A stretch of 42,409 nucleotides of DNA from Cytophagales bacterium (GTDB lineage Bacteria > Bacteroidota > Bacteroidia > Cytophagales > Cyclobacteriaceae): NCBI GenBank assembly GCA_003500135.1, contig DNTA01000169.1, positions 1-42,409 of the forward strand, written 5' to 3'. Both the position numbers and the translations under genes were made by a program. Of the stretch, positions 1 through 8,567 are shown piece by piece (the first letter of the stretch is position 1; every line of letters begins with the position of its first letter). A model generated the notes under the pieces. It was not told the origin of the DNA and searched no databases. It saw nothing but the letters and a program-made list of their open reading frames with translations.

Positions 1-166
1 CATCCGAACCACAGACAAAAACCACATCTTCACCTTTCAACCGGAGGTATCTTACATAAATATCGGCCGGTACATACACACCTGCCAGGTGACCTATGTG
101 AATAGGGCCGTTGGCGTATGGCAGCGCTGCCGTAATGGTATGTCTCTTATAAGTCTTTGGATCCAT
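1..166 (-). CDS. metG: Methionyl-tRNA synthetase, N-terminal fragment
   Basis: This is the first 55 codons of a class I aminoacyl-tRNA synthetase that charges tRNA-Met; the rest lies beyond the left edge. The visible protein begins [20 protein letters not shown] and carries the HIGH signature (H-I-G-H, residues 23-26) in the context PIHIGHLAG, followed by the typical [21 protein letters not shown] stretch of MetG. The ATG at 164-166 is the natural start: it sits just before the conserved [11 protein letters not shown] block and is preceded by a promoter -7 element. The next gene upstream on the same strand is a histidine kinase ending 66 bp away, so metG is probably transcribed on its own. 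Identification is firm from family knowledge; the missing part cannot be assessed. Confidence 0.95.
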   Translation of the reverse strand, partial: MDPKTYKRHTITAALPYANGPIHIGHLAGVYVPADIYVRYLRLKGEDVVFVCGSD

Positions 167-181
167 TTACGCGATTTTTCG

Positions 182-189
182 CAAAGATA
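182..189 (-). promoter_or_regulatory. Promoter -7 element of metG
   Basis: Read on the minus strand this is TATCTTTG, an exact match to the Bacteroidetes -7 consensus TAnnTTTG. Expected transcription start is near 175, giving a leader of about 10 nt. No clear TTTG -33 box sits 19 nt upstream, so the call rests on the -7 box and its position. Confidence 0.5.
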
Positions 190-232
190 GAAAAAATGGA
201 TGGTCGGGCAGCGAAGTAAGGGATTTTGTTGG

Positions 233-2371
233 CTACACGAGTTTCAGTTTGGGCAATTCGATCATGAATGACATATTGCCGCGAGGTCTGATAAGCTTTA
301 TGTCACCCTGCAATTTTTCCACCGCGATTTTTGCCGCAAAAATTTCGAGCCCGGTACCGCCTGATTTAGGTGATCCTTTGAAGAAAAGGCTGAAAACCTT
401 TGGGATATCCTGATCCTGAATACCGTAACCATTGTCTTCAATCGACAGATTAAGTGATTTTTCTTTTTGCTCTACTTTTATTAAAATATAGGACTCCCCG
501 CGGGTCTTTTTGTAAAATGATGCATTGATAAGCATGCTACCGAGGATCAATTTGAACAATTTGCGGTCCGATACCCATTTGCTGTTCATATTGATGTCCA
601 GCCGGATATCAATTTCTTTGAGTCGGTCATCCAACTGGAATTCTGCAATGGCTGTTTTGATAAATTCCTCAGCATCGAAACGCTCTAGAATGGCATCGCG
701 CTGATAAGCTTCATGCACTTCAATTAACTGGAATAGTACATCGTTCAGGTTTGCTGATATTTTTTGTAAAGTCTGGAAGTATTGTAGAGAACTTTCTTCC
801 CTGGCATCCAGCAAACCCAAATTGACTATCCCTTGCATAGTGGCAATGGGGCCCCGTAAATCGTGCGAAGCTTTGTAGATAAATAGATCTAGCTCGTGCA
901 CTGCCTTCATCAGCCCTTCTTTGGAACGTGCAAGTTCTTTGGTCCGGTCATCCACTGCCCTTTCCAAATCAGCATTTACATTGAGCAGGAGTGAGTTTTG
1001 GTCTCGAATGGTCTTTTGGGCTTCGGCCAGCTGTTTGTTTTTGCGCTCCAGATCGTCCTTTTGCAGCTCTATTTCCGATTTCGATTCACTCAACCTGCGA
1101 TTGGCCAGGTTGGTAACAATGTAGTTTCGATAGATGAGCCCAACGAGTGCAATGGTTAGTATGACAATGATGAACAGAAAATAGTTAAGCTGTGACTGCT
1201 TGGTAATACTGATGTCCTTTTCAGCGATTTCTTCCTGCGCTTCCTGTAGGGCGATCTGGAGGTTGGCAACGTTGCGGGCAAGGCCCTCATTGAATATTGA
1301 TTCCTGCAGTTCGGTATATTTTTTCTGGTAGTAAAGCGCGGAGTCTATTTTATTGAGTTTTTCGTAAACATTAACATAAAGAGCATAATTATCTTTCATT
1401 TCTCTTTTATTGTAAACTTCTTCTGCCAAGTTTTGACTACGTTTGAGTAATTCTATCGACTCTTTATATCTTTTGTCTTTATATTTGATTTTAGCTAATG
1501 TTTGATAACATGCTGATAAAACATTTAGATTATTCGTATTTTCAGATATTTTAATAGCTTTTTCCGTATATTCTTTTGCAACATCTAAATCATTTAATCC
1601 CAAATAAACTTCACCAAGGCCAGAATAAACAACTTCCAAATACACATTTTTATGCCCATCAAAAATATTTACATCTAGAAGGTTCAATGCTTTTTTATAA
1701 TTCTGTATCGAGATATGATATTCTCCTTTATTTTTATATACTACACCTAGATTAACCAAAGGCCCAATAGCTTCTATTGAATCATTAATGTTATATCTTA
1801 TTTCTATTGCCTCCTTTAAGTATTTAATGGCATTATCATAATCTTTAAGTGTATTAAATACTAATCCCAAATTGTTAAGTGTTGTGACAATTTTTTTTTG
1901 TTGATTTAGTTCTTTTTTTAAATTGAGGGATTTATGATAATACTCAATTGATTTATCATATAAACTTAAATCGTAGTAAAATATCCCTAGATCATGATAT
2001 GCGATAGCTTGGATTTCTTTAATCTTTGCAGATTCCGAAATTTTTTTACCAAGCAAAATATATTTCAACGCAGTTTCATAGTCCCCTTCATATTTCTTAA
2101 TGTATCCAAGATCCAAGTAAATTCTAGCAATCCACAAACTATCTTCAATTTTAACTGCTTCTTCCAAGGCTAATTCATCATACTCTATGGCTATATTTAT
2201 ATCATTGAATTGATAAATATATGATAAATCGAAATAAGCCTTAATCTTAGGTAATCCATAAGATTGTTCAGCCACGTTCATTAAGCTATCAGTGATGCTT
2301 TCTACAGTAGCAAAAATTGAAAATTGTATTGCGATTAATAAAGTTGTTAATATGAATTTTTTAAAAAACAA
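233..2371 (-). CDS. TPR-containing membrane sensor histidine kinase (orphan)
   Basis: A 712-residue kinase with a hydrophobic signal sequence (about 1-22), a periplasmic array of tetratricopeptide repeats (about 40-365), one membrane span (about 395-417), a coiled coil (about 420-490), and a HisKA/HATPase module. The phosphoacceptor is His503 in ASHDLRGP; the ATP-binding boxes include LINAS and DNGYGI, and the last glycine box reads GTGLEIF rather than the usual GTGLGL. No response regulator is adjacent, so the partner is unknown. The start is a TTG codon (2369-2371) preceded by an unusually strong Shine-Dalgarno; no ATG exists before the signal sequence. The 5' half is far more AT-rich than the 3' half (one 60-bp line near 1861 has 14 G+C, one near 241 has 25), suggesting a different origin or constraint for the sensor half. 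Family assignment is firm; the stimulus is unknown. Confidence 0.93.
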   Translation of the reverse strand: MFFKKFILTTLLIAIQFSIFATVESITDSLMNVAEQSYGLPKIKAYFDLSYIYQFNDINIAIEYDELALEEAVKIEDSLWIARIYLDLGYIKKYEGDYETALKYILLGKKISESAKIKEIQAIAYHDLGIFYYDLSLYDKSIEYYHKSLNLKKELNQQKKIVTTLNNLGLVFNTLKDYDNAIKYLKEAIEIRYNINDSIEAIGPLVNLGVVYKNKGEYHISIQNYKKALNLLDVNIFDGHKNVYLEVVYSGLGEVYLGLNDLDVAKEYTEKAIKISENTNNLNVLSACYQTLAKIKYKDKRYKESIELLKRSQNLAEEVYNKREMKDNYALYVNVYEKLNKIDSALYYQKKYTELQESIFNEGLARNVANLQIALQEAQEEIAEKDISITKQSQLNYFLFIIVILTIALVGLIYRNYIVTNLANRRLSESKSEIELQKDDLERKNKQLAEAQKTIRDQNSLLLNVNADLERAVDDRTKELARSKEGLMKAVHELDLFIYKASHDLRGPIATMQGIVNLGLLDAREESSLQYFQTLQKISANLNDVLFQLIEVHEAYQRDAILERFDAEEFIKTAIAEFQLDDRLKEIDIRLDINMNSKWVSDRKLFKLILGSMLINASFYKKTRGESYILIKVEQKEKSLNLSIEDNGYGIQDQDIPKVFSLFFKGSPKSGGTGLEIFAAKIAVEKLQGDIKLIRPRGNMSFMIELPKLKLV

Positions 2372-2375
2372 TCTT

Positions 2376-2383
2376 CACCTCCT
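2376..2383 (-). promoter_or_regulatory. Strong Shine-Dalgarno fixing a TTG start
   Basis: On the minus strand this reads AGGAGGTG and lies four nucleotides before the TTG start of the histidine kinase. Most genes in this window have no such site, as is usual in Bacteroidetes. Its position supports TTG as the true initiation codon. Confidence 0.6.
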
Positions 2384-2528
2384 ACTTGGTAACATAAAAA
2401 ATATACAGATGCTAATTAGACAATAAATTCATTTGGCACAATGCTTTTCTCGTTTTGCAATAAAAATGAATTCAAAAGTGTAACAAAATTGTATTCAATA
2501 TAAATTTTTCAAGATTTTTTTTGATTAT

Positions 2529-2559
2529 TTTGATATTTCAATTTTCCCCTGTATACTTG
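2529..2559 (+). promoter_or_regulatory. Promoter of the small lipoprotein gene
   Basis: TTTG at 2529-2532 and TATACTTG at 2552-2559 are separated by exactly 19 nt, matching the Bacteroidetes primary-sigma promoter TTTG-N19-TAnnTTTG with one mismatch. Predicted transcription start is near 2566, about 33 nt before the ATG at 2599. It therefore rules out the longer open frame that begins at 2521. Confidence 0.6.
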
Positions 2560-2598
2560 TTGTATCAAATGATCTCAAAACAAAAAATAAACAGATTT

Positions 2599-2730
2599 AT
2601 GAAAGCTAAGGTACTACTCATTGCCATCGTGGGCACCTTCATTATGACAATAACTTCATGCACGGAAGAAGAAGTTAAACCAACAATTGAAAATCACCAA
2701 TCAGAAGGTTTACATTTAAGAGATAGATAA
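2599..2730 (+). CDS. Small predicted lipoprotein (43 aa)
   Basis: An unrecognised 43-residue protein. It starts MKAKVLLIAIVGTFIMTITSC, a short positively charged n-region plus hydrophobic stretch ending in a lipobox-like I-T-S-C, so Cys21 is the likely lipidated residue after signal peptidase II cleavage. Only about 22 mature residues remain, acidic then basic (CTEEEVKP to LHLRDR). I chose the ATG at 2599 over an upstream in-frame start at 2521 because the promoter lies between them and because the lipoprotein signal begins exactly here. A second tiny membrane-type gene follows 14 bp downstream, so the two are likely co-transcribed. Function unknown; a toxin, signalling peptide or envelope stress factor are all possible and none is shown. 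Confidence 0.6.
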   Translation: MKAKVLLIAIVGTFIMTITSCTEEEVKPTIENHQSEGLHLRDR

Positions 2731-2744
2731 GAATTAAAACTACT

Positions 2745-2918
2745 ATGAAACGGACAATATTGAACATCATCATTTTGTCAATCCTTACACTTGGCATATC
2801 TTCTTTTATCTTTTTGAAAAAGGGCCAGGTGGCTGACAATAGCGCGAACACAGAAGTAGAGGCACAGGCTCAATACACTCACTACCAGGAGGGTATCACT
2901 GAGCGCGAAAGGTACTAA
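2745..2918 (+). CDS. Small single-span membrane or secreted protein (57 aa)
   Basis: A 57-residue open frame from ATG 2745 to TAA 2916-2918. The N-terminus MKRTILNIIILSILTLGISS is a clear signal anchor or signal peptide; the remaining roughly 35 residues are polar (KKGQVADNSANTE, then a region rich in Q, Y, H, E and R). There is no lipobox Cys. It lies 14 bp after the small lipoprotein gene and ahead of a hairpin, suggesting a two-gene transcript. The gene is not recognisable from family knowledge; codon use and the coherent hydrophobic-polar layout are the support. Confidence 0.5.
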   Translation: MKRTILNIIILSILTLGISSFIFLKKGQVADNSANTEVEAQAQYTHYQEGITERERY

Positions 2919-2927
2919 GCTTTAGAG

Positions 2928-2956
2928 CGGTAGGTGCGACGAAATACCGTCGCACC
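2928..2956 (+). terminator. Hairpin after the small-protein pair, possible terminator
   Basis: GGTGCGAC (2933-2940) and GTCGCACC (2949-2956) form an 8-bp GC-rich stem with an 8-nt loop. A competing pair, CGGTA (2928-2932) with TACCG (2945-2949), shares bases with it. The downstream run is GAAAAATCTTTC, so there is no strong U-tract; it could be a weak terminator or a leader structure upstream of typA. Confidence 0.4.
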
Positions 2957-2980
2957 GAAAAATCTTTCACCTTTTATTCC

Positions 2981-2988
2981 TACCTTTG
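2981..2988 (+). promoter_or_regulatory. Promoter -7 element of typA
   Basis: TACCTTTG matches TAnnTTTG exactly. It lies 20 bp before the ATG at 3009 and inside the longer open frame beginning 2934, so it supports the shorter start. The -33 box is not recognisable. Confidence 0.5.
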
Positions 2989-3008
2989 CGGCTTATTTTA
3001 AACTAAGT

Positions 3009-4811
3009 ATGCAAAGTATTAGGAACATTGCGATCATCGCGCACGTCGACCATGGCAAAACGACCCTGGTTGACAAAATGATTTATGCCACCAATACACT
3101 CAGACAGACGGAGGAAAGCGCTGATCTGATCCTGGACAGCAACGATCTGGAACGTGAGCGGGGCATTACGATCACCTCGAAAAACGTATCAGTATTGTAC
3201 AATGATGTCAAAATCAATATCATTGACACGCCCGGCCACGCCGATTTTGGCGGTGAAGTGGAACGGGTACTCAAAATGGCCGATGGCGTCCTGCTGTTGG
3301 TAGACGCCTTTGAAGGCCCCATGCCCCAAACACGTTTTGTATTAAGTAAAGCCCTGGCGCTGGGCCTCAAGCCCATTGTGGTGGTCAACAAAGTGGATAA
3401 ACCCAACTGCCGCCCCGACGAAGTACACGAGCAGGTTTTTGATCTGATGTTCCACCTGGATGCTACCGAAGAACAACTCGACTTCGTAACGATGTACGGC
3501 TCTTCCAAACAAGGCTGGATGAGCGATGACTGGCAAAAACCTACCGATAACATATTCCCTCTTCTGGATGCCATAATTGAACATATCCCTTCTGCGCCCT
3601 ATCGCGAAGGGGCGCCGCAGATGCAGATTACTTCACTGGACTATTCTTCATTTGTTGGCAGAATTGCTATTGGCCGTGTATATCAGGGAACACTTAAGGA
3701 AGGCCAGCAATTGGGACTGAGCAAAAAAGATGGCTCCACCAAACCGGTGAAAATCAAGGAAATCCATTCTTTTGAAGGGTTGGGCAAGAAAAAAGTAACA
3801 GAAGCACGAGCAGGAGACATATGTGCGCTGGTAGGCATAGAGGATTTTGAAATTGGCGATACCATAACGGATCGGGAAAACCCACAGCCACTTACTCGAA
3901 TTGCGATTGATGAACCAACCATCAACATGCTATTCACCATCAACAACTCCCCGTTTTTTGGTAAGGAAGGAAAATACGTTACTTCACGCCACGTGCGGGA
4001 CCGCCTGATGAAGGAAACGGAAAAAAACCTGGCTTTGCGCGTTGAAGAGACCGATTCAGAAGATAAATTCCTGGTATATGGACGCGGCATTCTTCACTTG
4101 TCAGTTTTGGTAGAAACCATGCGCCGTGAAGGTTATGAGCTTCAGGTGGGCCAGCCTCAGGTGATATACAAAGAAATAAACGGAACCAAACACGAACCGG
4201 TTGAATTGTTCGTGGTAGATACACCGGAGACCTCATCCGGAAAAATTATTGAAGCGGTAACGCAACGGAAAGGCGAACTTAAAATAATGGAACCGAAGGG
4301 AGATGTGATCCATCTCGAGTTTGAGATCCCTTCAAGGGGAATCATTGGCCTGCGGAATAAATTGCTAACGCTATCCTCAGGAGAAGCGATCATAACACAC
4401 AGATTCCTGGAATACCAGCCTTTTAAAGGTGAGCTTCCCGATAATAATAATGGCTCGCTGATCTCGATGGAGACCGGTATGTCAACGGCTTATGCGATAG
4501 ACAAGCTACAAGACCGGGGTATATTTTTTATTGATCCGGGAGATGAGGTGTATACCGGCCAGGTGATTGGTGAGCATACCCGCCGGACTGATCTGGTTGT
4601 TAATGTTCAGAAAGGTAAAAAGCTGACCAATATGCGTGCCGCCGGCTCGGACGACAATGCGAAAATCGCCCCAAAAAAGCGGTTTTCATTAGAGGAAGCG
4701 CTGGAATATATTCACAAAGACGAATACCTGGAGGTAACCCCTAAATCCATCCGGATGCGAAAGATATTCCTGGATGAAAATGAGCGGAAACAACGGTCAG
4801 AAAAAGGGTAG
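3009..4811 (+). CDS. typA: Ribosome-associated GTPase TypA/BipA
   Basis: A 600-residue translational GTPase of the EF-G superfamily that binds ribosomes and helps 50S assembly and stress or cold adaptation. GTP-binding motifs are plain: G1 AHVDHGKTT (11-19), switch region RGITI, G3 DTPGHADFGGEV (from Asp73), and G4 NKVDKP (from Asn127). The C-terminal half has the EF-G-like and BipA-specific regions (for example SRGIIGLRNKLLT). The ATG at 3009 gives the canonical N-terminus MQSIRNIAIIAHVDHGK and the usual family length near 600; an in-frame start 75 bp earlier lies upstream of the promoter. The gene stands alone on the plus strand, facing the glycogen operon, and has noticeably higher G+C than neighbouring accessory regions. 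Confidence 0.97.
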   Translation: MQSIRNIAIIAHVDHGKTTLVDKMIYATNTLRQTEESADLILDSNDLERERGITITSKNVSVLYNDVKINIIDTPGHADFGGEVERVLKMADGVLLLVDAFEGPMPQTRFVLSKALALGLKPIVVVNKVDKPNCRPDEVHEQVFDLMFHLDATEEQLDFVTMYGSSKQGWMSDDWQKPTDNIFPLLDAIIEHIPSAPYREGAPQMQITSLDYSSFVGRIAIGRVYQGTLKEGQQLGLSKKDGSTKPVKIKEIHSFEGLGKKKVTEARAGDICALVGIEDFEIGDTITDRENPQPLTRIAIDEPTINMLFTINNSPFFGKEGKYVTSRHVRDRLMKETEKNLALRVEETDSEDKFLVYGRGILHLSVLVETMRREGYELQVGQPQVIYKEINGTKHEPVELFVVDTPETSSGKIIEAVTQRKGELKIMEPKGDVIHLEFEIPSRGIIGLRNKLLTLSSGEAIITHRFLEYQPFKGELPDNNNGSLISMETGMSTAYAIDKLQDRGIFFIDPGDEVYTGQVIGEHTRRTDLVVNVQKGKKLTNMRAAGSDDNAKIAPKKRFSLEEALEYIHKDEYLEVTPKSIRMRKIFLDENERKQRSEKG

Positions 4812-5172
4812 TATTTGTGTAAATATTGGTAAAATTTATCCAAAATACTTAAATATATCGAAAAACCTTACATGACCTTCCTTCCGGTTTTTTTATTTCA
4901 GTGGCCTGCATTTGGATATTTATTACCGCCTTTTGTCCAAGTAAAGCTAAAAGAAGAGCGGCCGATGTGGCATAGTAATGTCTGCGATGGCATGGGCGAA
5001 CCAGAATTGGTTTACCAAATATTTTCAAAACCTCATAGGGTCGGCGTTCAAAGTAATGATAAAGTTTTGGCCTCTATTTTGGTGAAGGTAGGTATAAAAA
5101 TTAATGGGGCAAGTTGACTTTTTTATCTTATTCGAAAAACGATTGGTTAGGTTTTGGGCTTCCTGTTTCATA
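4812..5172. other. Intergenic block between convergent typA and glgX
   Basis: About 360 bp with no gene I can support. An imperfect AT-rich hairpin spans 4810-4849 (AGTATTT with AAATACT outside, TAAAT with ATTTA inside) and may end typA transcription. The part from about 4870 to 5100 is unusually GC-rich for an intergenic region and is open on both strands (plus 4872-5117; minus about 4855-5080 without a start codon), which may be a decayed gene or dispersed repeat. Neither frame resembles a protein family I know. Confidence 0.4.
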
Positions 5173-7236
5173 TCATAACGCCATTACAACTATTACCGAA
5201 CGTTCCATTACATCAATTGATCCATTTCCCACCTGTGGCGCATGGTGAGGTAAATTAAAATCATGCGGGTGGGCCTGGAAGGTATTGATGATTTGATGCC
5301 ACTTTTTACCATTTTTAAGGACGGGCAACTCAAACCGGAGTTTTTCCCAATATGCATTGACCATTAATTGTAATGTTTCGTCAGCTTCGGGATGGGACAA
5401 TGTAAATGCAAGGCTATGTGATTTACCTCCCCAATCGGGTGCATTGAGCTTTATGCCATGCCAGGCAATATGTGGTTTTGCGATATGCTGCTGCGATAAT
5501 AATAATTCTTCTATTTCAAATATTTTAAGACTTTGAGTGAAGCCAATAATAGAGCGGGTGAATTCAAGAAGCCCTTCATTTTTCTTGATTAAAGACCAAT
5601 CGAACCATGATAACTCGTTGTCCTGGCAATAGGCATTATTATTTCCTTTTTGAGTTCTTCGTACTTCATCGCCCATTAATAGCATGGGTGTTCCCTGCGA
5701 GAAGAAAGTTATGGTGAGAAAGTTTTTAATTTGACGCAACCTTAAAATATTTACCTTGGAGTTATTTGTTGGCCCCTCCACGCCATGATTCCAACTGTAA
5801 TTATCATTTGCCCCATCTCTATTTGACTCGCCATTAGCATAATTGTGTTTTTGGTTATATGAAACCAAATCATTAAGCGTAAAACCGTCGTGACAGGTAA
5901 CGAAATGTATGGAACGCGTGGTTTCGCGATCAGGTTGTTTGTATATATCCGGACTACCCATAATCCGAGATGCAAGTTTGCTTATTTGACCTTCATCCCC
6001 TTTCAGGAATTTACGCACATGATCGCGGTATTTGCCATTCCACTCAGCCCATTTATCACCGATAAATGTACCCACCTGATAAAGCCCTGCTGCATCCCAG
6101 GCTTCTGCAATTATTTTGGCGCCGGCCAAAACGGGATCGGATTCAATTTCCCAGAGTACGGGTGGGTTCTCAAGGGGATGGCCATTTTCATCACGACTTA
6201 AAACAGAGGCTAAATCGAAGCGGAAGCCATCAATGTGATACTCTGTAACCCAACTGCGCAGACAGTCACCAATCATTCGTCTGACTATCGAGTGGTTGGC
6301 GTTTAACGTGTTACCACAACCGGAATAATTTTTATACTTTGATGTTTTTTGATCAAGAATATAATATGCCTTGTTTTCAATGCCCTTAAAAGATAATACC
6401 GGCCCATTTTCATCAGCTTCGGCAGTGTGATTAAATACAACATCTAAAATCACCTCAATTCCTGCTTTGTGAAAAGCTTTTATCATGTCTTTGAACTCAC
6501 GCACTACCTCGAGAGGATTGTCAACACTGGCGTAAGCATGATGAGGAGCAAAAAACGCGATAGGGCTGTACCCCCAATAATTGGTTAATGGCCTAACTGC
6601 GTCATAAATATCAAACTGTTGCACGGGCATTAACTCTACCGCAGTGATACCGAGGCTTTTTAAATAAGGTATTTTTTCTATCACCCCCTTATAGGTACCT
6701 CTTATATTTTCGTCTAAACCAGCGCTTTCATGTTTTGTGAATCCCCTTACATGCATTTCATAGATAACCGAGGTCGAATATGGCCTTTGGATGGGTTCGT
6801 CATCTTCCCAGTTATAGTCATAGGGATCTACCACTACTGATTTAAATGCGACAGCTGAATTATCGCCCGGTTTTTTTGCAGCTTCCCTATCGTAATTTTT
6901 ACCATTGGCCAGGGCTCTGGCATACGGATCGATCAGTAATTTATCGCCATCGAACAAATGCCCATTCTTAGGATCATACGGGCCATGTATTTTATATCCG
7001 TAAAGTTGACCGGGTTTAATATCATTCACAAAAGCATGCCAATAGTAGAAGGTTCGGTTTAAATCACTTTCTAATTTTATCACTCTGGAGGGTATAGCAT
7101 CCTCTGGTCGGTCAAATAACCACAACTCCACATGTTCCGCATTTTTGGAAAAAAGGCTAAAGTTTACGCCCTCGGGATAATAGGTAGCCCCTAACGGGAA
7201 GGCATGTCCGTGTGGTATGTTTATATAATTAATCAT
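5173..7236 (-). CDS. glgX: Glycogen debranching enzyme, isoamylase type
   Basis: A 687-residue GH13 enzyme that hydrolyses alpha-1,6 branches of glycogen, in practice those left after phosphorylase action. An N-terminal CBM48-like beta-domain (about 9-110, with PLGATYYPEGVNFSLFS) precedes the (beta/alpha)8 barrel. Catalytic signatures are intact: region I DVVFNH, nucleophile Asp341 in DGFRFDLAS, acid/base Glu378 in IIAEAWD, and transition-state Asp450 in VTCHDGF. Length fits GlgX/TreX proteins (650-720). It is the third gene of a leftward set, 87 bp after the transaldolase gene, linking glycogen turnover to the pentose phosphate pathway. Whether it also acts on starch-like substrates cannot be told. 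Confidence 0.94.
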   Translation of the reverse strand: MINYINIPHGHAFPLGATYYPEGVNFSLFSKNAEHVELWLFDRPEDAIPSRVIKLESDLNRTFYYWHAFVNDIKPGQLYGYKIHGPYDPKNGHLFDGDKLLIDPYARALANGKNYDREAAKKPGDNSAVAFKSVVVDPYDYNWEDDEPIQRPYSTSVIYEMHVRGFTKHESAGLDENIRGTYKGVIEKIPYLKSLGITAVELMPVQQFDIYDAVRPLTNYWGYSPIAFFAPHHAYASVDNPLEVVREFKDMIKAFHKAGIEVILDVVFNHTAEADENGPVLSFKGIENKAYYILDQKTSKYKNYSGCGNTLNANHSIVRRMIGDCLRSWVTEYHIDGFRFDLASVLSRDENGHPLENPPVLWEIESDPVLAGAKIIAEAWDAAGLYQVGTFIGDKWAEWNGKYRDHVRKFLKGDEGQISKLASRIMGSPDIYKQPDRETTRSIHFVTCHDGFTLNDLVSYNQKHNYANGESNRDGANDNYSWNHGVEGPTNNSKVNILRLRQIKNFLTITFFSQGTPMLLMGDEVRRTQKGNNNAYCQDNELSWFDWSLIKKNEGLLEFTRSIIGFTQSLKIFEIEELLLSQQHIAKPHIAWHGIKLNAPDWGGKSHSLAFTLSHPEADETLQLMVNAYWEKLRFELPVLKNGKKWHQIINTFQAHPHDFNLPHHAPQVGNGSIDVMERSVIVVMAL

Positions 7237-7323
7237 TATTCCCCTGCAAAGTTTTGAATATAAAAAAGCTATCGCTAATTACTATGATGGCCCTCCAAAA
7301 ATATATATTCTATTTGTAATCAA

Positions 7324-8562
7324 TTAAGCAATAATAGCTTCAATTCTTTTATCCAATGCATTTTGATCATTGGTGAAGCTGTAAAGTCCTGCTAAATTCA
7401 GTAACGTATCAGGCGCTATTTCATTTTTGTAAATTTTTTCCTGCCAGGTTTTGTGAACCGGTATTTTACCATCTGATGCGATTTTTTTATGTTCTGCATC
7501 AGATAATACCGGGAACATATCTGTTAGCCCTGCTTCAATTGCCCTTTCCTCCAGTTCCTTTCCTGTTGCAGGCACATCTTGATCAAGAGCGGCGAAGAAG
7601 GAAGATTCTTGTTCTGAAATATTCCATAATTTATTCAACCCTTCTTGATCAGCATCTATGCCTTCATTGAATTTCACAGAATAGTCTTCAGATACTTTGG
7701 ATTGGAAGTCACCACTAAGTGTTTCTTTACCTTTTTGTGCCACAGCTGTTGGCATGGTAAATACATTCACTCCGGCCAGGGCTTCCAACTGTTCAGCCGA
7801 TCTTAAACTGGCAGCAATTAACCTGGTCGGTACCTTATTGTTTTTGGTGATTTCGGTTACTGCACGTTGAGCGGAAAGAGTTGCCTTTTCCCCTATCAAT
7901 TTGCCATCGCCAAGCCCATTATCAATTACATAAGCATTGAGCCTACCCAGAAACACATTTAAATAATTCGGTTTGGCCACATAAGACACCAATGCATTTT
8001 GCCTGGCGCTAAATTCAAGCGTAAAATTGATTGGGATTCCTGCTTCCCTTAATTTTCTGGCGCCCAGTAAACCGGTAGCTGTAAGTGGTACTTTAACTAT
8101 GAAATTATTTGGACAAATATCATGGAAACGTTTGCCATATGCCACTATTGCATCGAGGTCGTGGGAAATGGCTGTATGAAGCTCTACACTCACTTTTCCA
8201 CCGAAAGTTTCCACCAAACGCAATCCATGGCGTGCATTTAAAACGAAGGCGATTTCTGTGATCCTTTCTTCAAGTGAAATACCATCAAGTAAGGCATTTA
8301 CTTCTTTTATATAGTGGTCATAAATACCCTTTTGGACCTCCTTGTTCAATAGGGTATTATTGGTGGTCAATGCTGACATATCGGTTGTCCAGATTTTGGC
8401 GGCTTCATCGAGGTCACCGGTATCTAACCATAATTCTGTTCCCGTTTGTTTGAGCTTTTGCCAAAAAACATCTTCTTTTCCAACAATTTTAGGCTCACTC
8501 AGATCGATACCTTCTAAAACAAAGTTCTTAATATCATTGGTGATTTTGCTACGAGCTTCCAT
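7324..8562 (-). CDS. tal: Transaldolase
   Basis: A 412-residue transaldolase of the non-oxidative pentose phosphate pathway, moving a dihydroxyacetone unit between sedoheptulose-7-phosphate and glyceraldehyde-3-phosphate. The Schiff-base lysine is Lys157 in the family signature FIVKVPLTATG; earlier motifs include WLDTGDLDE and TTNNTLLN, and INFTLEFSARQ follows. At about 410 residues it is longer than the E. coli TalB type and carries a C-terminal extension after the barrel (about 330-412). The upstream HAD gene ends 5 bp before its ATG and glgX follows after 87 bp, so a single operon is likely. Fructose-6-phosphate aldolases are shorter and are not a good alternative. Confidence 0.92.
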   Translation of the reverse strand: MEARSKITNDIKNFVLEGIDLSEPKIVGKEDVFWQKLKQTGTELWLDTGDLDEAAKIWTTDMSALTTNNTLLNKEVQKGIYDHYIKEVNALLDGISLEERITEIAFVLNARHGLRLVETFGGKVSVELHTAISHDLDAIVAYGKRFHDICPNNFIVKVPLTATGLLGARKLREAGIPINFTLEFSARQNALVSYVAKPNYLNVFLGRLNAYVIDNGLGDGKLIGEKATLSAQRAVTEITKNNKVPTRLIAASLRSAEQLEALAGVNVFTMPTAVAQKGKETLSGDFQSKVSEDYSVKFNEGIDADQEGLNKLWNISEQESSFFAALDQDVPATGKELEERAIEAGLTDMFPVLSDAEHKKIASDGKIPVHKTWQEKIYKNEIAPDTLLNLAGLYSFTNDQNALDKRIEAIIA

Positions 8563-8567
8563 GAGAT

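Noticed and set aside
1891..1899. Run of nine T in the histidine kinase gene as a phase-variable tract
   Set aside because: Within a generally T-rich part of the gene, in frame, and only nine long; no sign of switching.
2521..2598. Longer version of the small lipoprotein starting at 2521
   Set aside because: A good promoter (2529-2559) lies inside the extension and the lipoprotein signal starts at 2599.
4810..4849. Terminator after typA
   Set aside because: The stem is imperfect and AT-rich with internal mismatches; mentioned only within the intergenic entry.
4872..5117. 81-residue plus-strand open frame
   Set aside because: No recognisable domain, odd residue composition and an equally open opposite strand; treated as non-coding or remnant.
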